Shown: positions 53,747-62,999, counted from the first letter of the stretch. The stretch: 64,000 bases of DNA from CAVXGU01 sp963761615 (GCA_963761615.1 CAVXGU010000003.1:2418001-2482000), one strand, 5' to 3'. The notes: generated by a model from the sequence alone, not told the origin. Numbers and translations are program-made.

Positions 53747-56700
53747 GTGGCAGAGGATTCCAACTATGTACTGGAGGTGCTCCGCGAAGGGCCGGAATTC
53801 ACGCTATACCGCGGCAGAGACCGCGCCAACCAGAGGCCTGTCTTGGCGCTGGAGGCCGCTGCCGAACAGCCGTCTCCCCAGAGCCTCCTGCGGCTAGAGC
53901 ACGAATACTCCCTGGCGACCGAACTCGATCCGACGTGGGCGGCTCAGCCTCTCGCGCTGACTCGTCACCGCGGGCGACCCATTCTCATACTTGGAGATCC
54001 AGGAGGTGAACCACTGGATCTGGTGATCAGGGACGGTCAGAAAGAACCAATCGATCTGACCAAGGCCCTGCGCATCGCCATCGGGCTGACCTCCGCTCTT
54101 CGCCACGCTCACAGGCAGGGCCTCATTCACAGGGACGTCACACCTGCAGCCGCCCTGGTCCACGACGCCGACTACGTGTGGTTGACCGGCTTTGGCATCG
54201 CCTCGCGGCTCCCGCGTGAGCGGCTGGCGCCGGTCGCGCCAGAGAGCATTGCCGGCACCCTCGCCTACATGTCCCCCGAGCAGACCGGGCGCATGAATCG
54301 CTCGGTCGATGCCCGCAGCGATCTCTACTCGTTGGGCGTCACGCTGTACGAGCTGTTCACCGGCGTCCTCCCGTTCAGCGCCGCTGACGCCCTGGAGTGG
54401 GTCCACAGCCACATCGCACGCCAGCCGATCCCGCCGCTGAAACACCGTGCGATCCCGGCGCCGATATCGGCCATCGTGATGAAGCTTCTCGCCAAGAATC
54501 CGGAGGAGCGGTACCAGACCGCCGCCGGTCTCGAAGCCGATCTTCGTCGCTGTCTGTCCGAATGGCAGTGGCGAGGCCGTGTCGATCCCTTCCCACTCGG
54601 TACGGACGATTCGTCAGACCAGTTGCTGATACCCGAGAAGCTGTACGGAAGGGCGCGCGAGGTCGATGCGCTCATCGCGGCGTTCGACCGGGTGGTGACG
54701 CAGGGAGCCACGGAATTGGTGCTGGTGTCAGGGTATTCCGGCGTGGGCAAGTCTTCCGTGGTGCACGAGTTGCACAAAGCGCTCGTTCCACCGCGCGGGA
54801 TCTTCGCCGCCGGCAAGTTCGACCAGTACAAGCGTGACGTCCCGTACGCGACGCTCGCGCAAGCGTTCCAGACGCTCGTGCGCCAGATCCTCGCCAAGAG
54901 CGAAGCCGAGGTGGACCTTTGGCGCCGCGCCCTGCTGGAGGCATTGGGGCCCAACGGCCAACTGATCGTCAACCTCATCCCCGAACTCGAATTCATCATC
55001 GGCACGCAACCGCCCGCAGTGGAACTGGCGCCCCAGGAAGCGCGGGCCCGTTTCCAGCTGGTCTTTCTCCGCTTTCTCGGCGTGTTCGCCCGCCCGGAGC
55101 ATCCGCTGGCGCTGTTCCTCGACGATCTACAGTGGCTCGACACGGCGAGTCTCGACGTACTCGAGCGCCTGGCTACGGATCCCGACGTCCGGAACGTGCT
55201 CCTCATCGGCGCCTACCGCGACAACGAAGTCGGTCCCTCTCATCCGCTGACACGGACACTGGCGGCCATGCGCCATGCGGGAGCAACAGTACGAGACATC
55301 GTGCTCGAACCCCTCGGGACTGAGGACATCGAGCGGTTCACCGTCGACGCCCTGGGTCGCCGACCGGACTCTGCTGGTCCTCTCGCCGCGTTGATTCATG
55401 ACAAAACAGGAGGCAACCCGTTCTTCGCGATCCAACTCCTCACCTCCCTCGCTGAAGAGGGGTTGCTCCGGTTCGACATGGCTGCTGCCGGCTGGACGTG
55501 GGATTTGGATCGCATTCGTGCCAAGGACTACTCCAACAACATCGTAGATCTCATGCTGGAGAAGCTGCGGCGACTGTCACGGCACACGCAGACCATTCTC
55601 CAGCAGTTCGCCTGTCTCGGGAATGCGGCCGAGATCCGGCTGCTGAGCGTGGCCTTGGGCCACTCCGACGAAGAGCTCGACGGCGCTTTGTTGGACGCGG
55701 TCCGTGCGGGGCTGATTGTTCGCCTGGAACAATCGTATGCCTTCCTCCACGACCGGATTCAGGAAGCGGCCTACGCGCTCATCCCGGAAGGTGAGCGCGC
55801 GGCGGTCCACCTCCGGATTGGCCGACGGCTGCTTGCGAACCTGACGGCTGACGCCCTGGCTGAACATGTGTTCGATGTCGCCGGCCAATTGAACCGCGGC
55901 GCCAGACTGCTGATCGATGACAATGACAAGGCCCAAGTCGCGGCGATTGACTTGCAGGCGGGGCGCAAGGCCAAAGGATCCACGGCCTACGCCTCGGCGC
56001 TCACATATCTCATCGCCGGGGCGGGCGTTCTGGGCGACCGCGCCTGGACGACTCGGCGCGACCTGATCTTCGCCATCGAGCTCGAACGGGCCGGATGCGA
56101 CTTTCTCGTCGGCGAGCTCGCAGCCGCAGATGAGCGCCTGGCTGCACTGCACAGCCACACAGCCAACACCGTCGAACGGGCGTCAGTGTCGTGCCTGCAC
56201 ATCGACGTGTGCACGACGCTCGATCAGAGTGGTCGCGCCATCACCGTTGCCCTCGAGTACCTGCGGCACGTGGGCTTCGAGTGGGCACCACATCCGACAG
56301 CGCAGGAGGCGCGACTGGAGTACGAGCGCACGTGGTCTCTGCTCCGAAGCCGCGACACGGAAGACCTCATCAACCTGCCCATGATGAGCGACCCGGAATG
56401 CCTGGCGACTCACGACGTTCTGGAGAGAAGCCTGAAGACCGCGCTGTACACGGATGAACATCTCCTTTGCCTGATGATCTGCGCGCTGGTCAACATGAGT
56501 CTGGAGCACGGTCATTCCGGAGCCTCGTGTGACGGTTACATCTGGCTCGGCATGATCGCCGGACCGAGATTTGGTGATTACGAGGCGGGCTTTCGGTTCG
56601 GGCGGCTCGGCTACGAGCTTGTTGAGCGACATGGATTGGAGCGGTACAGGCCCCACACCTATCTGTCCTTCGCCGTCCTCATCGTGCCTTGGACCAGGCA

Positions 56701-59254
56701 CGTGCGCTTCGGTGAGGAGTTGATCCATCAAGCGTTCGATGCCGCCAATGCCATCGGCGATCTCACGACCGCGGCATCCTGCGGTGTCGACCTGTTTGGG
56801 AATCTTCTGACACGGGGTGCTCCCCTCGCGGACGTGCAGCGCAAGACCGAGCAGAGCCTGGAATTCGCCCGGAATGCCCGTTTCGATCTCTTGACCGAGA
56901 TCGCTGAGACGCAGCTCGCGCTGATCCGCACGCTTCGCGGTCTGACGGCCGCTTTTGGATGCTTCGACGACGCCGAATTCAATGAGATTCAATTCGAGCG
57001 CGTCCTGTCGCACCGGGAGGGTCACGCGATCGCGGCATGCTGGTACTGGGTGCGCAAGCTCCAGGCGCGCTACTTCGCTGGCGACTACGCCGCAGCCCTT
57101 GCCGCATCCTCACACGCTCAGCGGCTGCTCTGGACCTGTCCGTCTTTTCTTGAAACGGCCGATGCTCACTTCTACGGCGCCCTGAGTCATGCGGCATCCT
57201 GCAATAGGGCGTTTCCCGTTCAGTATCGGGAGCATGCCGGCGCACTGACCGCTCATCATAGGCAGCTGACGGAATGGGCAAGGCACTGCCCGGACACTTT
57301 CGAAAACCGCGCGCTGCTGATCGCGGCGGAGATCGCTCGAATCGAAGGGCGCGAGGTGGATGCCGAACGTCTTTACGAGGCCGCGATTCAGTCGGCCCGG
57401 AACAACGACTTCGTCCATAACGAGGCGCTCGCGAGTGAGCTCGCAGCGCGCTTCTACGCCGCACGCGGTCTCGAAACAGCCAGCCAGGCTCATCTGCGCA
57501 ACGCCCGACACTGCTACGAGAGGTGGGGCGCTCACGGAAAAGTGAGGCAGCTCGACGAATGCCATCCACGCCTTCGCCAGCGGCGCGACTCTGCGTCTTC
57601 AGCCGCGACTGGCCCGTCAGTTGGGCAGCTGGACGTCGAGGCGGTAATCCAAGCCTCGCAGGCGCTTTCGAGCGAGATGGTCCTTCCCAAGCTGACCGAG
57701 CGGCTCATGCAAATCACGATGGCGCACGCCGGGGCCGAGCGCGGATTGCTGATCCTCACTCGGGATGGTGAGCCGCGGATCGAAGCCGAAGCCACCACCA
57801 GACCGGGCCGGATAGAGGTTGCCGCCCGGCACGCTGCTGCTCTCACGCCTTCCGAACTGCCTCAATCCGTGCTGCACTACGCGATGAGGACACAAGAGCG
57901 TGTACTCCTGGATGATGCCTCGTCTGACAACGTGTACTCCGACGATGAGTATCTGCGCCTGAGACGTACTCGTTCGGTCCTGTGTCTGCCAATCGTGAAG
58001 CAGAAGAAGCTTGTCGGAGCGCTTTATCTCGAGAACAGCCTGTCGCCCCGTGTCTTTACGCCGGATCGGATTGCCGTTCTGGAGCTATTGGCTTCGCAGG
58101 CCTCGATTTCGATTGAGAATGCCCTCCTCTATACGGAGCTGCAGATCAAAGTTGGTGTGCTCCAGCTTCTTCCTGTATCCGCCTGGACGCTCACACCCGA
58201 CGGGACGCCTGATTTCGTGAACAACGTGTGGCTTGAATTTGCCGATCACACGCCTGACTTCGTCCGGTCGCATCCCGAGGCATGGATGACCGCGATTCAC
58301 CCTGAGGATCGCGAGATGGCCGCCAAGAGCTTCTGGGAGGGCGTGCGATCGGGACAGGGTTTCGCGTTCGAGACGCGGTCTCTCCGCGCTCGTGACGGGA
58401 CGTATCGCTGGCACCTCCAGCAAGCGGTCGTCCTCCACGATGCGGATGGACAGGTCCTCAAATTCATCGGCACGACAACCGATATCGACGACCAGAAGCG
58501 CGCCGAAGAAGCGTTACGCCGGACGCAGGCGGATCTCGCTCATGTGGCCCGGGTCGCCACGCTCAACGCCATGACGGCCTCCATCGCCCATGAAGTGAGC
58601 CAACCCCTGTCGGGTATTCTCACCAACGCCAGCACCTGCGTGCGGATCCTGACGACTGATCCGCCCAATCTTGCTGGCGCCGTCGAGACGGTTCGACGCA
58701 CGATCCGCGACGCCGAACGCGCCGGCGACGTGGTTCGCCGCTTACGGGCGATGTTCACCGCCAGGGCACCGACCATGGAAGCAGTCGACCTCAACGACGC
58801 GGCGCGGGAGGTGATCACGCTGTCGGCGGGCGAACTTCAGAAGGGTCGTGTGCTCGTGCAGACGAAGTTCGCGGACAACCTGCCGCTCATCAGCGCGGAT
58901 CGAGTCCAGATGCAGCAGGTCATCCTGAACCTGCTCCTCAACGCGATTGATGCCATGGCCAAGGTCGAGGACCGACCGCGGACACTCCTAGTCGAGACGA
59001 GCCTCCAGGAGCCAGGCGGAGTGAAGCTGGCCGTTCGAGATTCCGGCACCGGCGTCGACACGGATACCGTTGAGGAACTGTTTCAAGCCTTCTACACGAC
59101 CAAGGAACACGGGATGGGCATTGGTCTGTCGATTTGCCGTTCGATCATCGAAGGCCACGGCGGACGTCTATGGGCGAATGCCAACGACGATGGGCCGGGA
59201 GCGACGTTCGCCTTCGACCTTCCCGCCACCACTGAGCGCCCCCGGAAAGCGTAG
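53747..59254 (+). CDS. pseudokinase-AAA-TPR-GAF-PAS hybrid histidine kinase
   Basis: 1835 residues from GTG 53747 (AAGGGG upstream). Residues 1-270 have the fold of a Ser/Thr kinase, but the HRD loop reads HRDVTPAAAL (Lys and Asn lost), the DFG motif is TGFG and the ATP-binding Lys is absent near VLALEAA. A PknB-type AAA ATPase follows with intact Walker A GYSGVGKSS (about 329) and Walker B ALFLDDLQWLD. TPR-like helices extend to about 1270, a GAF domain to 1470, a PAS domain to about 1590. The C-terminal transmitter has SIAHEVSQPLSG (His about 1613) and GMGIGLSICRSI. The transmitter is closely similar to that of the kinase at 46070. Confidence 0.88.
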   Translation: MAEDSNYVLEVLREGPEFTLYRGRDRANQRPVLALEAAAEQPSPQSLLRLEHEYSLATELDPTWAAQPLALTRHRGRPILILGDPGGEPLDLVIRDGQKEPIDLTKALRIAIGLTSALRHAHRQGLIHRDVTPAAALVHDADYVWLTGFGIASRLPRERLAPVAPESIAGTLAYMSPEQTGRMNRSVDARSDLYSLGVTLYELFTGVLPFSAADALEWVHSHIARQPIPPLKHRAIPAPISAIVMKLLAKNPEERYQTAAGLEADLRRCLSEWQWRGRVDPFPLGTDDSSDQLLIPEKLYGRAREVDALIAAFDRVVTQGATELVLVSGYSGVGKSSVVHELHKALVPPRGIFAAGKFDQYKRDVPYATLAQAFQTLVRQILAKSEAEVDLWRRALLEALGPNGQLIVNLIPELEFIIGTQPPAVELAPQEARARFQLVFLRFLGVFARPEHPLALFLDDLQWLDTASLDVLERLATDPDVRNVLLIGAYRDNEVGPSHPLTRTLAAMRHAGATVRDIVLEPLGTEDIERFTVDALGRRPDSAGPLAALIHDKTGGNPFFAIQLLTSLAEEGLLRFDMAAAGWTWDLDRIRAKDYSNNIVDLMLEKLRRLSRHTQTILQQFACLGNAAEIRLLSVALGHSDEELDGALLDAVRAGLIVRLEQSYAFLHDRIQEAAYALIPEGERAAVHLRIGRRLLANLTADALAEHVFDVAGQLNRGARLLIDDNDKAQVAAIDLQAGRKAKGSTAYASALTYLIAGAGVLGDRAWTTRRDLIFAIELERAGCDFLVGELAAADERLAALHSHTANTVERASVSCLHIDVCTTLDQSGRAITVALEYLRHVGFEWAPHPTAQEARLEYERTWSLLRSRDTEDLINLPMMSDPECLATHDVLERSLKTALYTDEHLLCLMICALVNMSLEHGHSGASCDGYIWLGMIAGPRFGDYEAGFRFGRLGYELVERHGLERYRPHTYLSFAVLIVPWTRHVRFGEELIHQAFDAANAIGDLTTAASCGVDLFGNLLTRGAPLADVQRKTEQSLEFARNARFDLLTEIAETQLALIRTLRGLTAAFGCFDDAEFNEIQFERVLSHREGHAIAACWYWVRKLQARYFAGDYAAALAASSHAQRLLWTCPSFLETADAHFYGALSHAASCNRAFPVQYREHAGALTAHHRQLTEWARHCPDTFENRALLIAAEIARIEGREVDAERLYEAAIQSARNNDFVHNEALASELAARFYAARGLETASQAHLRNARHCYERWGAHGKVRQLDECHPRLRQRRDSASSAATGPSVGQLDVEAVIQASQALSSEMVLPKLTERLMQITMAHAGAERGLLILTRDGEPRIEAEATTRPGRIEVAARHAAALTPSELPQSVLHYAMRTQERVLLDDASSDNVYSDDEYLRLRRTRSVLCLPIVKQKKLVGALYLENSLSPRVFTPDRIAVLELLASQASISIENALLYTELQIKVGVLQLLPVSAWTLTPDGTPDFVNNVWLEFADHTPDFVRSHPEAWMTAIHPEDREMAAKSFWEGVRSGQGFAFETRSLRARDGTYRWHLQQAVVLHDADGQVLKFIGTTTDIDDQKRAEEALRRTQADLAHVARVATLNAMTASIAHEVSQPLSGILTNASTCVRILTTDPPNLAGAVETVRRTIRDAERAGDVVRRLRAMFTARAPTMEAVDLNDAAREVITLSAGELQKGRVLVQTKFADNLPLISADRVQMQQVILNLLLNAIDAMAKVEDRPRTLLVETSLQEPGGVKLAVRDSGTGVDTDTVEELFQAFYTTKEHGMGIGLSICRSIIEGHGGRLWANANDDGPGATFAFDLPATTERPRKA

Positions 59255-59405
59255 GCGGCGGTCGCTGCGAAAAGGAGCTTGTCTCCTCGTGTCTTCGCGG
59301 GAGTCCAGCGCTCTCATCGTTCCATCCCCTGTCACAAATCGTCGCGTCAATCGGTCATAGACATTGACCCTCACCTGGAGGCGAATCGCCAAGAAAGGAC
59401 ATGCA

Positions 59406-60500
59406 GTGACGACCGAACGAGACACGATGACCCGCATCGCGATCAACGGACTGGGACGAATCGGGCGCGCATTCCTGAAGCAAGCCATCGGCCACGAGAG
59501 GCTCGATGTCGTGGCCGCAAACGACCTGGCCGATCCGGAGAATCTCGCCTATCTCATGCGCTTCGATTCCGCCTACCGCCGGTTCGATCAGCCGGTGGCC
59601 ATCGAAGGGTCGGACAACCCACACATGGTCGTCGGCGACCGACGGCTTCGCCTGTTGCGCGAACGCGATCCCGCCAGGCTCCCATGGGCCGCGCTCGGCG
59701 TCGATATCGTGGTGGAGGCCACTGGTGCGTTTCCTACGTACGAACAAGCACGCGTCCATCTCAGGGCCGGCGCGCGCAAGGTCGTCCTGACGGCTCCCGC
59801 GAAAGACGCCGACGGCCCAGACGCTCGGACGGTACTGGTGGGCGTCAACCTCGAAGCACTCGGGGTCTGCGCCCTCTCCTCCAATGGGTCGTGCACGACC
59901 AACTCCGCCTCCCCGGTAATGCAGGTCCTGCAGGAACAGCTCGGAGTGCGAAAGGCTCTCCTCAACTCCGTCCACGCGTATACGGCGTCACAGTCCCTGG
60001 TCGACGGGCCCACTCACGGGCACGACCTCCGCCGCGGGCGGGCCGCGGCGGCGAACATCGTGCCGTCGACAACGGGGGCCGCGATCGCCGTGACGCGCGC
60101 GATCCCCGAACTGCGAGGACGGTTCGACGGGATCGCCATGCGCGTGCCCGTGCTGATTGGCTCGATCTCCACGATGACGTTTCTCGCCGGGCGTCCAACC
60201 TCTGCCCAGGAGATCAATGACTGCCTCGAGCGCGCCTCACTCGTACCGAGATGGTCGCGCGTGCTCGCCGTGAGCCGCGATCCACTGGTCAGCGCGGACA
60301 TCGTCGGCGATCCGCACGCGGCGATCGTCGACTTGTCGTTGACCAAGGTCGTTGACGGCGACCTCTGCTCGGTCTGCAGCTGGTACGACAACGAGCTCGG
60401 GTACACCACGTCCCTCGTCGAGCACGTGGTGGCGGTGGCCGATGCGCTGAGCGGAGGCGCGGAGAGGCCGGTCGGGGCGCCGGCTGCGGTCATCCCCTAG
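59406..60500 (+). CDS. gap: glyceraldehyde-3-phosphate dehydrogenase
   Basis: 364 residues from GTG 59406 (AAAGGA upstream); ATG 59427 is an alternative. The NAD site is IAINGLGRIGRAF. The active-site motif is SNGSCTTNSASPVM, with the catalytic Cys kept and the second Cys of the usual CTTNC replaced by Ser. Later motifs are SVHAYTASQSLVD, RAAAANIVPSTTGAA and SWYDNELGY. It is about 30 residues longer than usual. No pgk follows, suggesting an accessory or stress-linked copy. Its TAG stop is the left CTAG of the MITE. Confidence 0.9.
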   Translation: MTTERDTMTRIAINGLGRIGRAFLKQAIGHERLDVVAANDLADPENLAYLMRFDSAYRRFDQPVAIEGSDNPHMVVGDRRLRLLRERDPARLPWAALGVDIVVEATGAFPTYEQARVHLRAGARKVVLTAPAKDADGPDARTVLVGVNLEALGVCALSSNGSCTTNSASPVMQVLQEQLGVRKALLNSVHAYTASQSLVDGPTHGHDLRRGRAAAANIVPSTTGAAIAVTRAIPELRGRFDGIAMRVPVLIGSISTMTFLAGRPTSAQEINDCLERASLVPRWSRVLAVSRDPLVSADIVGDPHAAIVDLSLTKVVDGDLCSVCSWYDNELGYTTSLVEHVVAVADALSGGAERPVGAPAAVIP

Positions 60501-60715
60501 CAGGATGCTGACATTCGGGCGTTCATGACGACTTCGAGAGTCGGCTCGATGACCGGCGTTCGACCTTGGTGTCGTACCCTTTGTCGCCCCCCGGCCTTCT
60601 TGAACACACGGCTGTCAGGATCGGTCGTCGACCGATCCGTCTGATTCGAGCGCCGTTCCCCATGGAAGAGGCGCTTTTCGATCCGGCCATGGGCCGCTAT
60701 TCAGCATCCTGCTAG
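60497..60715. mobile_element. 211-bp IS5-family MITE with CTAG target duplication
   Basis: CTAGCAGGATGCTGA (60497-60511) and TCAGCATCCTGCTAG (60701-60715) are perfect 15-bp inverted repeats. CTAG on both sides fits the YTAR duplication of the IS5 group, leaving an 11-bp terminal repeat and a 211-bp body (60501-60711). A short interior frame reads IGRRPIRL and, at 60662-60700, MEEALFDPAMGRY; these resemble IS5 transposase pieces (GRPPI.L, MEEALY), implying internal deletion. Together with 282 further bases it makes the 497-base gap after gap; the right part, 60716-60997, shows the motif at 60779 and no gene. Confidence 0.75.
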
Positions 60716-60778
60716 AGGAGTTCGTTGGAGTCCGGCGGCGCGTCCCTCCCGCCCTGCCCAAGAGCTCGCGCCGACCCA

Positions 60779-60797
60779 ACACCAAGGTCCGATAGAC
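60779..60797 (+). promoter_or_regulatory. ACACCAAGGTCCGATAGAC motif
   Basis: Third member of the ACCAARGT motif family, about 200 bases upstream of the ECF41-like sigma gene and outside the MITE. It is the only recognisable signal in this gap on the right side of the element. Confidence 0.35.
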
Positions 60798-60997
60798 GCA
60801 CCATCAGACGAGCACTATCTTTGCGGCATGGAATTGGCGATGGCCTGCCGACGGCGATTGTCGACGACCAGCCGCTCCGGTGATCGCTCGCACGGCTCGT
60901 CCATAAGCCGGCTTTCGCGTCGAGACAGAATCCGGAAGGAGATCGCCGCCATCCGTGTGACGACGCTCACTGTGGGGAGATTGCCTAGAGGGGTGTC

Positions 60998-61636
60998 ATG
61001 CCAGCCGTAATCGACGACCGCCATCCAGGTGCATTCGACGTCACGGCTCAATCCTCTTCGGTCGCTGACACCTGGTCGCCGGAAGAGCTCGAAACCGGCA
61101 AGTACGGCGACGGCCTCTTGGCGTTCATGAGCGTGCGAGCACGCCTCTTCGCCATCGCGTACCGAATGATGCGCAGCGCCGCCGACGCCGAGGACATCGT
61201 GCAAGACGTCTGGGTTCGCTGGCAGACAGCAGACCGCAGTGTGGTTCGGAACGCCTCGGCATTCCTCGCCGCGACGACGACACGACTGGCGATCAACGTC
61301 ATACGGTCGGCCCACTCGCGCCGAGAAACGTACACCGGCACCTGGATACCTGAGCCCATGGACGAGCAGGCGGACCCTTGGCTGGGAGTGGAACGGCGCG
61401 AGGCCCTCAGGCGTGGAGTCCTACTGTTGGCGAAGAAGCTGTCGCCGACAGAGCAGGCGGCATACATCCTTCGAGAGGGCTTCGACCTTGCCTACCGCGA
61501 CATCGCGCTCACCCTGGGGCTTGGAGAGGCCAACGCCAGGCAGCTCGTGACTCGCGCTCGCAAACGTGTCGCTGACGTCCGGCGGTCGCCGGACGGCTGG
61601 GAGGAGCGACCAAGTCCCCTTGAGGCAGCGACATGA
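60998..61636 (+). CDS. ECF41-like RNA polymerase sigma factor lacking the SnoaL extension
   Basis: 212 residues from ATG 60998 with GAGGGG upstream. Region 2 is VRARLFAIAYRMMRSAADAEDIVQDVWVRW, given by ends VRARLF...VWVRW. The linker has TWIPEP, the WLPEP-type motif of ECF41 factors, and region 4 is FDLAYRDIALTLGLGEANARQ. ECF41 members normally carry a C-terminal SnoaL-like domain that controls activity; here the protein ends soon after region 4. No carboxymuconolactone decarboxylase gene, its usual neighbour, is present. Glyoxalase-like and cupin genes follow instead. Confidence 0.85.
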   Translation: MPAVIDDRHPGAFDVTAQSSSVADTWSPEELETGKYGDGLLAFMSVRARLFAIAYRMMRSAADAEDIVQDVWVRWQTADRSVVRNASAFLAATTTRLAINVIRSAHSRRETYTGTWIPEPMDEQADPWLGVERREALRRGVLLLAKKLSPTEQAAYILREGFDLAYRDIALTLGLGEANARQLVTRARKRVADVRRSPDGWEERPSPLEAAT

Positions 61637-61728
61637 TGTTCCCTCAGGCGCGGTCCCATGAGGCACCTTGACGCCATCATCATCGGGACGGCCGTCGCGC
61701 GGGTATGAATGCCGACGAGGAGGTTCGC

Positions 61729-62160
61729 ATGAGCACGATCGAACCGGAGATGGTTGTGGCCCACTTCATCGTGTCAGACAACGTGGAGCGCTCACGCCGC
61801 TTCTACAGCGACGTACTGGGGGGCAGGACCGTCGTCTCGGGCGAAGGGGATGACGGAGTGACGTACGTCGCACTGGCAAACAGCTGGATCATCATCAACG
61901 TGGGAGGAGGCCCGACCGACGACAAGCCGACCGTCACGCTCGAGACGCCGCCGGACCCGGATCGGGTGAGCAGCTTCCTCAACATCCGGGTGGCCGACAT
62001 CCAAGCGGTGTACGACGAGTGGAGGGCGCGCGGCGCCGAATTCCTGACGCCACCAAAGCTGCACAAGACCGAGTTGCGGTGCTACATCCGCGATCCCGAC
62101 GGCTACATCATCGAGGTCGGTCAGACGACGCTGGCCAGAGGGTGGCGTCCCCCTTCCTGA
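61729..62160 (+). CDS. VOC (glyoxalase/bleomycin-resistance) superfamily protein
   Basis: 143 residues from ATG 61729 (GAGGAGG upstream). The VOC fold begins VVAHFIVSDNVERSRRFYSDVLGG and its second half ends YIRDPDGYIIEVGQ, where D and E provide a likely metal ligand (E in IIEVGQ). VTYVALANSWIIIN lies between. These proteins are metalloenzymes or binding proteins. It follows the ECF41-like sigma factor by 92 bases and is a probable target. Confidence 0.85.
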   Translation: MSTIEPEMVVAHFIVSDNVERSRRFYSDVLGGRTVVSGEGDDGVTYVALANSWIIINVGGGPTDDKPTVTLETPPDPDRVSSFLNIRVADIQAVYDEWRARGAEFLTPPKLHKTELRCYIRDPDGYIIEVGQTTLARGWRPPS

Positions 62161-62348
62161 TCGCAGTCCTGGAACGGGTGCTGCAGAGGGAGAGACCGGA
62201 GCACTGCGAGCGCGACGCTTCCTGGCTGGCGGCCTGTCGCACGGCCATACCTTCGCTCAATTGTCCCGTCCGGACGTTTCTGCCTGAATTGGAGAGACGG
62301 GAGAGCGAAGAGCACTCTCAGAAGCGGCGGAGACATCAGGGAGGGGCC

Positions 62349-62819
62349 ATGTCAGAACCAACGGCACACGCGGGACAGGCTGGGAGACAGCAGGGGCGTC
62401 TCCATCAGCCGGGGCAAGAGGAGTTCAGGGCCCTGGTGGCCGACGACCTTGAATGGAAAGCGTTCGCAGCCTTCCCGCCAGAAGTCCGGTTGGCCCTCCT
62501 GGTGGGCGAGCCCTCGAGGCCGGGACCATACACGATCAGGGTCAGAGTGCCCCGCGGTATGAAACTGATGCCGCATCGACACCCCGAGGATCGCGTCTAC
62601 ACGGTGATCTCGGGGCTGTTCTATATCGGTCTGGGGGATGATTTCCGCGCGGACGTGCTGCAGGCATATCCGACGGGCGCCGTCATCGTTCTTCCCGGCG
62701 GCACGTCCCACTTTCATTGGGCGAAGTCTGGCGAATACATCACCCAGGTGACGGCAATGGGCCCACTGGGGCTCGAGTACGTCAACTCCAGCGACGATCC
62801 GCGAATTGTCGCCAGCTAA
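62349..62819 (+). CDS. cupin-fold protein
   Basis: 156 residues from ATG 62349 with GGGAGGGG upstream. The cupin motifs are PRGMKLMPHRHPEDRVYTVISG (by ends PRGM...VISG), with HRH and E as metal ligands, and PTGAVIVLPGGTSHFHWAKSG with the second His. A single small beta-barrel of this type binds a metal and may detoxify a small molecule. Longer in-frame codons upstream are Arg-rich and not credible. The 188-base gap before it shows no other gene. Confidence 0.82.
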   Translation: MSEPTAHAGQAGRQQGRLHQPGQEEFRALVADDLEWKAFAAFPPEVRLALLVGEPSRPGPYTIRVRVPRGMKLMPHRHPEDRVYTVISGLFYIGLGDDFRADVLQAYPTGAVIVLPGGTSHFHWAKSGEYITQVTAMGPLGLEYVNSSDDPRIVAS

Positions 62820-62843
62820 GACGTCAGCGGCCCGCCGTCGATG

Positions 62844-62999
62844 CCTTCGTCCAATGGAGTTGAAAGCGAGGTCGGAAGCCGGCCGGCAGCACCGGAGGGC
62901 CTGGACGCAAGGCCCATGGCGCCGATTGACTTCGACATGGTACCGACTCGTCGTCGAGAGACCCTCAGCCATGGTGGCGGCGACACCTTCGTCCAATGG
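62844..62999 (+). repeat. CCTTCGTCCAATGG direct repeat in a 312-base gap
   Basis: CCTTCGTCCAATGG occurs at 62844-62857 and again at 62986-62999, 142 bases apart in the same orientation. The gap from 62820 to 63131 otherwise holds no credible gene; AGGAGGATG-like sequence at 63031 does not open a useful frame. Confidence 0.35.

Noticed and set aside
60559..60568. A further ACCTTGGT regulatory site
   Set aside because: It is inside the MITE and in the opposite orientation to the next gene, so it is probably coincidental.
62019..62348. 110-residue N-terminal extension of the cupin protein
   Set aside because: The extension overlaps the VOC gene, is Arg-rich without conservation, and a strong ribosome-binding site precedes ATG 62349.
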